Assembly: GCF_000520955.1 (NCBI RefSeq)
Contig: NZ_JACC01000028.1
Location: 1 to 64,000, forward strand
Reading direction: 5' to 3'
Length of the DNA stretch: 64,000 nt
Source of the DNA: Aquimarina pacifica
Lineage (GTDB): Bacteria > Bacteroidota > Bacteroidia > Flavobacteriales > Flavobacteriaceae
Shown: positions 36,359 to 44,645 of the stretch, one piece after another
Layout of the letters: each line of letters starts with the position of its first letter
Numbering within the stretch: the first letter of the stretch is position 1
The notes under the pieces: generated by a model
What the model was told of the DNA's origin: nothing
Database searches by the model: none
The model's input: only the letters and a program-made list of their open reading frames with translations
Made by a program: the position numbers and the translations under genes

Positions 36359-36951
36359 GAGAGATATCCAAAAATTGCTATAATTGTAAATAATAGATAT
36401 TGAAAACTAGAAAACGTAAATCCTTTATAAAAATATAAGGGTACAGAAATAATATCTCCTATAATCCAAAAAATCCAATTCTCAATCTTTCTCCTTGCCA
36501 TTAACCACATTCCCACAAAGAAAATCGCCGTTGTTAACGTATCTACATAAGCCGTCCAATCATTCCACTTATCAAATGCAATATAAACTGAATACACAAA
36601 AACCAAGGTAGCTACAAAAATAATAAGTTGTATCCGCTTTTCTTTTGCCGTTGTTCTAGAGATTGGTGTTGTTATTGTATCGTCTACTTTTCTGGTCCAT
36701 ACATACCATCCATATACACTCATTATAAAGTAATACGCGTTAATCATCATATCTCCTAATAATGCCCATTGCAAAAGTAAATACACATAAATCAGCGTGC
36801 TAATCATACCTGTAGGATACACCCATATCGAATTTGCTCTAGCAAAAAAAACGCTAAGTATCCCAAAGATTACGGCAATAATCTCTAGGCTAATATAAAA
36901 AGTAGAATACTCTGAATATTGACCAAAGAAAAAATCAAAAATGGGGCTCAT
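36319..36951 (-). CDS. PnuC/PnuT-family vitamin transporter
   Basis: 210 residues with about seven predicted membrane helices. Motifs of the PnuC family: VYPTGMISTLIYVYLLLQWALLGDMMINAYYFIMSVYGWYVW, then IFFVGMWLMARRKIENWIFWIIGDIISVPLYFYKGF. PnuC imports nicotinamide riboside, and its close relative PnuT imports thiamine in Bacteroidota. The upstream gene, overlapped by 17 bases, is a thiamine-binding-type protein, and the downstream gene is a NadR-like kinase, so the substrate is uncertain. Confidence 0.85.
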   Translation of the reverse strand: MSPIFDFFFGQYSEYSTFYISLEIIAVIFGILSVFFARANSIWVYPTGMISTLIYVYLLLQWALLGDMMINAYYFIMSVYGWYVWTRKVDDTITTPISRTTAKEKRIQLIIFVATLVFVYSVYIAFDKWNDWTAYVDTLTTAIFFVGMWLMARRKIENWIFWIIGDIISVPLYFYKGFTFSSFQYLLFTIIAIFGYLSWKKSLDKIPVTA

Positions 36952-37195
36952 AATCGCTTCTATTACTTTTTACCATTTTCATATATACCAATACGTGATC
37001 CATATCACCAAAGGCCGTTTTTATTTCTTCGGTTAAAAAAGGCATCACCTCATCATACGCACCAAATACCTGTGTGCTCAATGGGTTTTCTAAAATTGTA
37101 AACTTAGAATCACGCAGCCTTTTTATAAAACGAATAATATGGGCTTCAAAATCATTCTGAAGCGGAGTAAGTGTTAATTCAATTGAAACTTGCAT
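36935..37195 (-). CDS. MTH1187/YkoF-like thiamine-binding protein
   Basis: 86 residues. The sequence MQVSIELTLTPLQNDFEAHIIRFIKRLRDSKFTILENPLSTQVFGAYDEVMPFLTEEIKTAF and the end HVLVYMKMVKSNRSDYEP fit the MTH1187/YkoF family of small proteins that bind thiamine or HMP. It overlaps the pnuC-like gene by 17 bases, so the two are tightly co-translated. This suggests that the transporter and kinase downstream handle thiamine rather than nicotinamide riboside. Confidence 0.75.
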   Translation of the reverse strand: MQVSIELTLTPLQNDFEAHIIRFIKRLRDSKFTILENPLSTQVFGAYDEVMPFLTEEIKTAFGDMDHVLVYMKMVKSNRSDYEPHF

Positions 37196-37239
37196 TCTTA
37201 TTTATTTTTCATCAACATTGGTATTCTTAATCAAAAAAT

Positions 37240-37878
37240 CTATACCTCAGAGGCTGGCACCGCATATACACAGGTGAACCCTTCAAACTCTATAAGAGCT
37301 AAATCATAATGATCAATGGTATTATCGTAATTAATTGCTCCATAGATAAAAGGATACTCTAGTGTAAATGGAGATATAAAAATATGTTGTTTAAAACTTA
37401 AACCAGCTGTGGCGTGTAGCTTATATAAAGACTCTTTACCTCCCCAGATTGCGGTCAGCATTTTCACACTATTTTCCTCTTTTTCTACATATCCGTTTTC
37501 GAAATCATTTACGAATTTATGAGCTATTTTATTAATTTTGTCTCGTTGTTTTTCGATATCAATCCCTACCGGCACATCACTAATTATAATACCTGCAAAG
37601 GTAAAAGAATGTGTAATAGAAATATACTTTCCATCTGTAAGATGTGGTTTCCCGAACTCATCATAATACAGATCATGATCTGTATATCCGCACACAGCCA
37701 AAAGATGTCGAACACTCATAAATCCTCTGCGATGCAGATCTGACTTCATACTGTCCACTCTTTTTTGACAATGCGCTGTTAGCTGAACACTTTCAGAAAG
37801 AAACTCAAATGTTTCTTCAATCTTCCAGATCAAGACATTAGTACTTTGATCTACTGTTATAGTTTTGTAAAGAGGCAT
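37240..37878 (-). CDS. 4'-phosphopantetheinyl transferase
   Basis: 212 residues. It moves phosphopantetheine from CoA onto carrier proteins (ACP and others). Motifs: ITHSFTFAGIIISDVPVGIDIEKQRDKI (Mg-binding Asp/Glu in GIDIE) and the WGGKESLYKL helix with the catalytic Lys/Glu. Size fits the Sfp/EntD-like superfamily. It is divergent from ahcY across a 132-base region. Confidence 0.9.
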   Translation of the reverse strand: MPLYKTITVDQSTNVLIWKIEETFEFLSESVQLTAHCQKRVDSMKSDLHRRGFMSVRHLLAVCGYTDHDLYYDEFGKPHLTDGKYISITHSFTFAGIIISDVPVGIDIEKQRDKINKIAHKFVNDFENGYVEKEENSVKMLTAIWGGKESLYKLHATAGLSFKQHIFISPFTLEYPFIYGAINYDNTIDHYDLALIEFEGFTCVYAVPASEV

Positions 37879-37900
37879 TTAAAATCTTAAAGTTATTATG

Positions 37901-37908
37901 TACCTTTG
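37901..37908 (+). promoter_or_regulatory. Candidate -7 box for ahcY
   Basis: TACCTTTG matches TAnnTTTG, about 100 bases before the ahcY ATG. The leader contains the inverted repeat ATTGAG...CTCAAT at about 37919-37944, a possible small hairpin. Confidence 0.5.
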
Positions 37909-38010
37909 CAACCTAAAAATTGAGGATAAAAAGGCATTCTCAATGAGCGAATTTAGAACAATTTAGTGCGAAATACCAAAATGCACTATATAAACATAAA
38001 ACGAACTACT

Positions 38011-39327
38011 ATGAGCACCAAAACAATACCCTATGTTCCTTATAAAGTAAAGGATATTTCATTAGCTGCCTGGGGAAGAAAAGAGATTGAATTGGCAGAA
38101 GCAGAAATGCCAGGATTAATGTCTCTTCGCGAAGAATATAAAGATGAGCAGCCTCTAAAAGGGGCCCGTATTGCAGGTTGTCTTCATATGACTATACAAA
38201 CCGCTGTACTAATAGAAACGTTACAGGCTCTTGGTGCAGAAGTAACCTGGAGTTCTTGTAATATTTTCTCTACCCAAGATCAAGCGGCAGCTGCAATTGC
38301 AGAAGCAGGAATACCTGTGTATGCATGGAAAGGGATGAATGAAGAAGAATTTGACTGGTGTATAGAACAAACCTTATTCTTTGGAGAAGATCGCAAACCA
38401 CTAAATATGATTCTTGATGATGGTGGAGATCTTACGAATATGGTACTTGATAAATACCCAGAATTAGTAGGAGATATCAAAGGACTTTCTGAAGAAACAA
38501 CTACTGGGGTGCATCGCTTATACGAACGTGTCAAAAACGGAACGCTACCGATGCCTGCAATTAATGTAAATGATTCTGTAACGAAGTCTAAGTTTGACAA
38601 TAAATACGGATGCCGTGAAAGTGCAGTTGACGCTATTCGTCGTGCTACAGATACAATGCTTGCCGGTAAACGTGTTGTAGTTTGTGGTTATGGTGATGTA
38701 GGTAAAGGAACCGCAGCTTCGTTTAAAGGAGCTGGATCTATTGTAACTGTTACAGAAATTGATCCTATATGCGCGCTACAAGCAGCAATGGATGGATTTG
38801 AAGTAAAAAAATTAGAAACTGTGGTTGGTAATGCTGATGTGATAATTACAACTACAGGAAATAAAGACATTGTGCAGAGTCAACATTTTAAAGCTCTTAA
38901 GGATAAAGCTATTGTATGTAACATTGGGCACTTTGATAATGAAATCGATATGGCGTGGTTAAATGAAAACTACGGAAATACAAAAGATGAAATCAAACCT
39001 CAGGTGGATAAATATACGGTTGATGGCAAGGATATTATTATTCTTGCAGAAGGTCGCTTAGTGAACCTTGGTTGTGCTACCGGGCACCCAAGTTTTGTAA
39101 TGAGTAATTCTTTTACCAATCAAACACTGGCTCAGATCGAACTTTGGAATAACTCAAAGGACTATAAGAACGAAGTATACATGCTACCGAAACATTTAGA
39201 CGAAAAAGTTGCTAAATTACATCTTGCACGTCTTGGTGTAGAATTAGAAACGCTTCGAGAGGATCAAGCTGATTATATTGGTGTTACTGTAGAAGGACCT
39301 TTTAAACCTGAATATTACAGATACTAA
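38011..39327 (+). CDS. ahcY: S-adenosylhomocysteinase
   Basis: 438 residues from the ATG at 38011 ([18 protein letters not shown]); the frame opens 15 codons earlier at a GTG, but that extension lacks family features. It splits SAH into adenosine and homocysteine. Motifs: [31 protein letters not shown], the NAD-binding Rossmann loop [31 protein letters not shown] and the C-terminal PEYYRY tail. Followed by a strong terminator. Confidence 0.97.
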   Translation: MSTKTIPYVPYKVKDISLAAWGRKEIELAEAEMPGLMSLREEYKDEQPLKGARIAGCLHMTIQTAVLIETLQALGAEVTWSSCNIFSTQDQAAAAIAEAGIPVYAWKGMNEEEFDWCIEQTLFFGEDRKPLNMILDDGGDLTNMVLDKYPELVGDIKGLSEETTTGVHRLYERVKNGTLPMPAINVNDSVTKSKFDNKYGCRESAVDAIRRATDTMLAGKRVVVCGYGDVGKGTAASFKGAGSIVTVTEIDPICALQAAMDGFEVKKLETVVGNADVIITTTGNKDIVQSQHFKALKDKAIVCNIGHFDNEIDMAWLNENYGNTKDEIKPQVDKYTVDGKDIIILAEGRLVNLGCATGHPSFVMSNSFTNQTLAQIELWNNSKDYKNEVYMLPKHLDEKVAKLHLARLGVELETLREDQADYIGVTVEGPFKPEYYRY

Positions 39328-39398
39328 ATTTTATTAAATCCTTTATATAACTATAGGCAATTGAATACTATTTGTGTAGAGGTTAGCATAAGGCTACT

Positions 39399-39442
39399 AT
39401 ATAAACAAAACCCTCTCTGAAAAGAGAGGGTTTTGTTTATAT
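39399..39442. terminator. Strong terminator after ahcY
   Basis: Perfect 20-base arms with a GAAA tetraloop (ACAAAACCCTCTCT / AGAGAGGGTTTTGT at the centre), 72 bases past the ahcY stop. It can end transcription in both directions. Confidence 0.9.
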
Positions 39443-39835
39443 CACTTGTCGCCTCTTTAAATATCATTATACTAAATTTATAGTGCAATGAAGATTACCT
39501 TTTTCTTACTTTCTGTTCGACAACAGCAACCGATAAAATGAAATGAGACATCAGTGTTTGCAGGAATTGAAGGTTGCAATAGGCGTTCTAAGTTAAAAAA
39601 ACACATGCCCCGACGAAGTAGGTTCGCGGAGCATATTGATCAAATAATTGATGGGTCTAGACTAATCATCTATTAAAATTAGCTAGTTTGTATCCAATTA
39701 CAAATTCTTTTTAATGCTTCAATAATGAATTGTTCCTGATTCCAACTAGTTGGTTTGGCATTTCACTATTATGCATCAAAACTTTGTATTTTTTTAATTT
39801 TTGAACTTTTGAATTTCATTAAAGCATTTTTCTTT
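39443..39835. other. Gene-free region with an orphan GC-rich hairpin
   Basis: About 390 bases between convergent units. No recognised gene. At 39605-39634 a GC-rich hairpin (ATGCCCCGACGAA / TTCGCGGAGCAT, one mismatch, one bulge, loop GTAGG) stands out from the AT-rich surroundings. An open stretch of about 44 codons runs through it on the plus strand (ends ...DGSRLIIY) without a good start or known relatives. It may be a structured RNA or a relic. Confidence 0.4.
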
Positions 39836-40258
39836 TTACATAGGAGGTAAAAAGGAAGCTATAATTATCCACACGCCAACTATTAGCCCTAATACTCCTA
39901 GTTTACCTTGCTTAGGTGCAATTTTTTCTCTTAATAGACTTGCTTTCTCTTTTGCCGCTTCGTTCTTACCCAAAACAAGTTTATTGATCATTCCAAATCC
40001 AAGCATAAACCCTAATATAGCTTGCATAACACTCCCTGCAAGTAACGTAATCCACCATATTGGACTTGTTGAAAGCCAACTAATACTTAATACTGAAGAT
40101 ATAATTCCCCATACTCCCCAAAAACAGAATGCAAGTCCTATCCATCCCTGATATGGTTCGATTTTTTCTAATAACTCTTTGGCATTTGGTTTTTTGGCAA
40201 GCAGTAATGAAGGTACCGCAATGATACTTAATAAAATTAATGTTATTCCCCAAGTCAT
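39836..40258 (-). CDS. Small integral membrane protein with internal repeat
   Basis: 140 residues with about four membrane helices. The two halves look related: [22 protein letters not shown] near residues 29-50 and [23 protein letters not shown] near 107-129 align as EKIxPxQGxxGxxxxxxGVW. So the protein seems to come from an internal duplication. I do not recognise a family. It stands alone, convergent with ahcY. Confidence 0.65.
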   Translation of the reverse strand: MTWGITLILLSIIAVPSLLLAKKPNAKELLEKIEPYQGWIGLAFCFWGVWGIISSVLSISWLSTSPIWWITLLAGSVMQAILGFMLGFGMINKLVLGKNEAAKEKASLLREKIAPKQGKLGVLGLIVGVWIIIASFLPPM

Positions 40259-40484
40259 AGTTTTAATTTTTAAAAGATTAATACTTTTTTCTTACGATTT
40301 TTTATGAATGCCTTTGCAGAGTTTTCTTCTCATAACAAAAATGTCAAAAAAATCATTGCGCAAAGATGGTGGTGAATTACGAATAAAAAAACCCCATATA
40401 TAATGAAAAAGAAACCCTGTAAACCGGGGGTTGTTTTCACCAAAAAAGCTGTTTTTTATACAAACACCGAGTTAAAACATTTAC
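40259..40484. other. Leader and spacer with nothing recognised
   Basis: Most of the 310-base gap between the small membrane protein and the phytase gene. Apart from the terminator at 40485-40528, I see only poor A/T runs and a weak AACCCC...GGGGTT pairing at about 40388-40433. No ORF. Confidence 0.4.
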
Positions 40485-40528
40485 AAAAAGATAAGGTAGC
40501 AACTTAAAAGTGCTACCTTATCTTTTTT
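40485..40528. terminator. Terminator after the phytase operon
   Basis: 17-base arms AAAAAGATAAGGTAGCA / TGCTACCTTATCTTTTT with a 9-base loop, about 40 bases past the phytase stop codon. Confidence 0.9.
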
Positions 40529-40568
40529 ATTCTGCCCAACTATTATTCGCAACGTCACAAACCCATTC

Positions 40569-41576
40569 TTAAATCCCTAATTTTTCTACATCATAAAAGT
40601 AAAAGTCTCTTTGCGTATTCATAGCAACAAAAAGACCTTTTGTAAACTTTGCATTCAATGGAATAGTAACTATTTCACATCCATCTGTTTCTTGAGTTCC
40701 CAAATTGATTGCTTTAATAAAACTTCCATCCTTGCGAGAAAATAAATTAAACTGCCCCTTTTGCTGATCCGAAACAATTAAAACCCCTTGACCATTTGGT
40801 TTTGTAGCGATTGCAATTCCTTCGATATCTTCTTCAAAATATTCTCCTCCGAAAAAAGCCAATTCTTGATTTCCTTTTGATGGATCTGCATAGTATTTAC
40901 GTATCCCAACCCCTTCATCCGAATAATACACAAAACCTAGTTCGTCATCGATTGCGATTGCCTCGATCTCTTTTTCTGTGCTAAACTTTCCAAATTTTCG
41001 AATATACTTGGCTCGAACACCCGTACTATCACTTATCAATTCATATTGATACAGGTAACCATCTTCAGGACCAGACTTCCTACTCACAATCACAGAAACG
41101 ATATTACTTACAGGGTTTTTATACAATCCTATCCCCATGGGTCTTTTTAAGGCTAGATCGGTTTCATCCTCAAAAACAGGAAACCCTCCACCATCCAAAG
41201 GCTTCATATCCGGAACAGAAAAAACACGTATCTGATTGCGCTCCCTTTCTGTAAAAGCAATGATATCTGTTCTTGTTGAATCATTGATTTTGAATCCATA
41301 TTCTACATCAATATTATTGGGGTATTTAACGTTCTTAATCATTTTATCCTCAATGATTTTTCCTTTTAAATCAAAAGCGTAAATAGCTCCATCGGTATCT
41401 TTATCTGTACCGAATACAATACTTTTTGCTGGATCTTTTGGGTGAACCCAAATCGCAGGATCATCGGTATCATGGGGGACTTTTTCTGAAATAAGTGTTG
41501 GTGCCACTTCTGGTAATTTTTGATCACAAGAAATAAAGGCTACACTAATTAATAGGGCAAAACAAAATGTTTTCAT
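40569..41576 (-). CDS. Beta-propeller 3-phytase, lipoprotein
   Basis: 335 residues from the ATG at 41574-41576 (MKTFCFALLISVAFISCD, lipobox Cys18). Phytases of this class release phosphate from phytate with Ca2+. Motifs: DDPAIWVHPKDPAKS, GTDKDTDGAIYAFDLKGK, NNIDVEYGF and DDELGFVYYSDEGVGIRKYYADP, with Asp/Glu-rich loops that bind Ca2+. Length fits a six-bladed propeller. Anchored at the outer face of a membrane. It follows the TonB receptor by 16 bases, so both are probably one operon for phytate use. Confidence 0.9.
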   Translation of the reverse strand: MKTFCFALLISVAFISCDQKLPEVAPTLISEKVPHDTDDPAIWVHPKDPAKSIVFGTDKDTDGAIYAFDLKGKIIEDKMIKNVKYPNNIDVEYGFKINDSTRTDIIAFTERERNQIRVFSVPDMKPLDGGGFPVFEDETDLALKRPMGIGLYKNPVSNIVSVIVSRKSGPEDGYLYQYELISDSTGVRAKYIRKFGKFSTEKEIEAIAIDDELGFVYYSDEGVGIRKYYADPSKGNQELAFFGGEYFEEDIEGIAIATKPNGQGVLIVSDQQKGQFNLFSRKDGSFIKAINLGTQETDGCEIVTIPLNAKFTKGLFVAMNTQRDFYFYDVEKLGI

Positions 41577-41592
41577 ATCTGGCATCTATTTC

Positions 41593-44463
41593 TTATTTAT
41601 TATTAAACAAATCATACTTAAGACCAAAAGTGAGTCTTCTATCATAATATTCTAATTGCATTGTTCTTTCTGAGACTCCTTGATAAAAACGCAATGGTTG
41701 ATTGGTAATATTATTTAGATCTGCATATATACTTAGGTTTTTTGTAATCGCATAACTGGCATTAAAATCCAGAAAAAATTGTTGATCATAATACCTATCC
41801 TCGAAGGCATTTCCGCCAATTTCGTCAATATAGGCATCAGAGAAATTTGCAGATAATCGTATACTTAATTTACGATCATTGTATCCTAATGATCCATTGA
41901 ACATATTGGGTGCTGTATTTGGTAAGTCCAGATCATCGCGCTCATCTCCATCCTCATTACGAATACCATCTGCACTGGAAGTAAGGAACGTATAATTGAG
42001 ATATAGACTAAGATTCTTCGCAAAACCTGGCAAGAAATCTAGCTGACGCTGAAAAGCAACTTCTACGCCAAAGACTGAGGCATCATCTCCATTAAGGGGC
42101 TGAAAAATATCATACCCTTCTGTACCCTCTCCAAAATCATTATTCTCTGTCTCTCCACTAAAAATATAGGTGAAATTATTTATTTTTTTATAAAACAAAC
42201 CTCCAGAAACAATCCCTACAGAAGCGAAGTAATGCTCTGCCATAATATCGAAATTCATGGAAGTTGCAGGATCTAAATCTGGGTTCCCTACAAAAATTTC
42301 TTCGTCATCAAAAACTACATCAACAGAAGGTACCAGGTCCGCATAATTAGGTCTTGCTATTGTATTGGTCCACGCAAATCTAAGTACCGTTTTAGAAGAG
42401 GCATCATATTTAAAATGCACTCCGGGTAATATATTGATATATGATTGTTCGTCGGTTACCTCACCTATAAGCTCTTCTTCATCTACAATTTGATTTCCGG
42501 TAGCTTTGATCGAAGTGTTTTCTAATCGAATCCCTGACAGAACGCTTAATTTATCTGATATCTTTTGATTGGTCATTAGGTAACCTGCAAAAACATCTTC
42601 ACTGACCTCATAATTAGCCCGAAGAAACTCATCAGGTACAGATTCTCCTTCGGTAAGGTCCAGACTTCCCAACCATGCTTCGTCGGCGAATAGACCTGCT
42701 TGATACTTACTTCCAGCCAGAAAATCAGGATTCGAAAAATCTTGTATAGGAATTTCTGCTAACGAAGGAAAATCATCCTCGAGATCAAACTCGAAGAAGT
42801 TATTATCTCTTAGCTTACGCTTTAGTCTACTGCGCACTCCGAATTTGATTATTCCTTCACCTCTACCAAAAAAATCCGAAACAAATTCTGCATTAATAGC
42901 AAAATTAATATCCTCTTCTTCTGTGTATTGGTTTTCTTCTGTTAATTCACCAAACTCAAAGGCAGAAAGATTGGTTGCATCACTTGCATTCGCAGGTAAA
43001 AATATCGGAAACTCAGGATCAGAGTTATCATTAATGATGGTATATTCTGATTCAAATTCTACATACCGTTCATTCAGTCGCTCTTCAGAGGCTTTGGCGA
43101 ATGACCCCATCCAATCTATTTTCACATTTCCGAATAAATGATTTCCTCCCAAATTGTAATTTTGCATCCGTTGATCCTCTAATCGGGTGTTTTTATTTCG
43201 ACTGTTATCAATTCCTCCTTTACTCTGGCGCTTAACCTCAACAGGAAAGCTTGTCAGGAATCCATTAGTAATCGTAAAATCTCCTTCTTCGATATCTTCT
43301 CCATCCAAAATTCCATGCTCTAATCGAAATCTATTTTCACGATCATCGCGCCAATTGTACATAGTTTTTAAATACATGGTATGATTATCATCAAAATTAT
43401 AATCAAAATTTGCAGAAAAGCTTCTTCGAATACGTTGTACTAAATACACGCGTTGCTCGAATACATTTGTATACGGCTGTACATCAGCTTCTTCAAGAAT
43501 GGCTTCACCTTCTTCGTCTTCATCTCCCGTATTAAACTCGAATTCATCTGTCCACTCTGCTTCAATATTATCAGAACCAAAATCATTATCATTTATAGAT
43601 GCTGATAGCATCCAACCAAACTTTTTATTTTTTGATCGGTCCCCAATTAGAAAAGAACCCGTTAGAATTCTCTTATCTGTGATAAAGTTAACACCAGAGC
43701 CCAAAGTAGCGGAGAGTCTGAATCCCTGGGGAGCAGTTCTTGTGATCAAGTTTACCGATCCTCCGAGAGCGTCTGCTTCCATGTCTGGAGTTACCGCTTT
43801 ATTTACTTCGATGGTCTTGATCATATCAGAGGGGATCAAATCCATTTGTATATTTCTATTATCACCTTCTGCCGAAGGAATTCTACTTCCGTTTAGTGTT
43901 ACAGAATTTAATTGTGGAGAAAGCCCTCTGACTATAATATTTCTAGCCTCTCCTTGATCGACTTGCATAGTAATCCCCGGAATTCTTTTTACTGCATCTC
44001 CAATATTAGCATCAGGAAATTTTCCGATCTGATCTGTCGACACGACATTGGTAATATTCATGTTGTTTTTCTGAGTATTCAAAGCTCTGGCCTGTCCCAC
44101 AGCTCCATAAGTAGAAATTGTAACATCTTCTAATTGTTCTCCTTTGGTAACCAAAACAATAGAAATTGCCGTAGTTTTTGACGCTCCTACATTGACTTGT
44201 TTTTCTGTATCTGTATATCCCAAATATTGAATTTGTAAAGTATACGCTCCCTCAGGGACATTCACCAAAGTGAACTTTCCTTCAAAATCAGAAATTGTTG
44301 CTTTATTGAGTGCACCGACTAGTACTGAAGCTCCGGGCATAGAAATGCCATTTTCATCGGTAATTACACCCTTAATTGAGCCATTTTGTGCATATATTGT
44401 ACTAGTACCAATGCACACTAAAAAGGTGACATACATTAATTTTAAAAATCTAGATGGTATCAT
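41593..44463 (-). CDS. TonB-dependent receptor paired with phytase
   Basis: 956 residues. Signal peptide (MIPSRFLKLMYVTFLVCIGTSTIYAQ), then a carboxypeptidase-regulatory-like domain (GSIKGVITDENGISMPGASVLVGALNKATISDFEGKFTLVNVPEG), then a plug with QIGKFPDANIGDAVKRIPGITMQVDQGEARNIIVRGL. The plug pattern is the large-substrate type. The barrel ends RRLTFGLKYDLFNNK. With the phytase directly downstream it is a good candidate for uptake of inositol phosphates or their products (inference). Confidence 0.88.
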   Translation of the reverse strand: MIPSRFLKLMYVTFLVCIGTSTIYAQNGSIKGVITDENGISMPGASVLVGALNKATISDFEGKFTLVNVPEGAYTLQIQYLGYTDTEKQVNVGASKTTAISIVLVTKGEQLEDVTISTYGAVGQARALNTQKNNMNITNVVSTDQIGKFPDANIGDAVKRIPGITMQVDQGEARNIIVRGLSPQLNSVTLNGSRIPSAEGDNRNIQMDLIPSDMIKTIEVNKAVTPDMEADALGGSVNLITRTAPQGFRLSATLGSGVNFITDKRILTGSFLIGDRSKNKKFGWMLSASINDNDFGSDNIEAEWTDEFEFNTGDEDEEGEAILEEADVQPYTNVFEQRVYLVQRIRRSFSANFDYNFDDNHTMYLKTMYNWRDDRENRFRLEHGILDGEDIEEGDFTITNGFLTSFPVEVKRQSKGGIDNSRNKNTRLEDQRMQNYNLGGNHLFGNVKIDWMGSFAKASEERLNERYVEFESEYTIINDNSDPEFPIFLPANASDATNLSAFEFGELTEENQYTEEEDINFAINAEFVSDFFGRGEGIIKFGVRSRLKRKLRDNNFFEFDLEDDFPSLAEIPIQDFSNPDFLAGSKYQAGLFADEAWLGSLDLTEGESVPDEFLRANYEVSEDVFAGYLMTNQKISDKLSVLSGIRLENTSIKATGNQIVDEEELIGEVTDEQSYINILPGVHFKYDASSKTVLRFAWTNTIARPNYADLVPSVDVVFDDEEIFVGNPDLDPATSMNFDIMAEHYFASVGIVSGGLFYKKINNFTYIFSGETENNDFGEGTEGYDIFQPLNGDDASVFGVEVAFQRQLDFLPGFAKNLSLYLNYTFLTSSADGIRNEDGDERDDLDLPNTAPNMFNGSLGYNDRKLSIRLSANFSDAYIDEIGGNAFEDRYYDQQFFLDFNASYAITKNLSIYADLNNITNQPLRFYQGVSERTMQLEYYDRRLTFGLKYDLFNNK

Positions 44464-44487
44464 TTTACGTGAGTTTAAAAATCACTA

Positions 44488-44519
44488 CAAAGCTACACCG
44501 GCACTGTAACATACTGTAA
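44488..44519 (-). promoter_or_regulatory. Receptor promoter with TTACAG direct repeats
   Basis: Minus strand: -7 TAGCTTTG at 44488-44495, leader about 20 bases to the ATG. Instead of a -33 TTTG, two TTACAG copies lie 10 bases apart at 44504-44519 (CTGTAA on the plus strand). This looks like an activator site; it resembles a Pho box but the spacing is 10, not 11. Confidence 0.45.
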
Positions 44520-44645
44520 AAACGTAAAGCAACAAAGGATAAACATTTCACAGATGCTATAGAAACAACAAGGCAACAATTACCTTTTATTTACATTGCA
44601 ATAACATTAAAAAAAATTGACAATAATTTTTTCTAAATTCCTGAA

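Noticed and set aside
37966..38010. GTG start for ahcY
   Set aside because: Added residues are not conserved in SAH hydrolases; the ATG at 38011 begins the family sequence.
37909..38010. SAH or SAM riboswitch before ahcY
   Set aside because: Only a short ATTGAG/CTCAAT pair is seen; no conserved SAM/SAH aptamer core recognised.
40388..40433. Hairpin AACCCC...GGGGTT
   Set aside because: Loop too long, pairing interrupted; does not look like a terminator.
42845..44509. Several plus-strand ORFs (98, 65, 152, 73 and 79 residues) within the phytase-linked receptor
   Set aside because: All lie antisense to the receptor gene with Ser-rich shadow composition.
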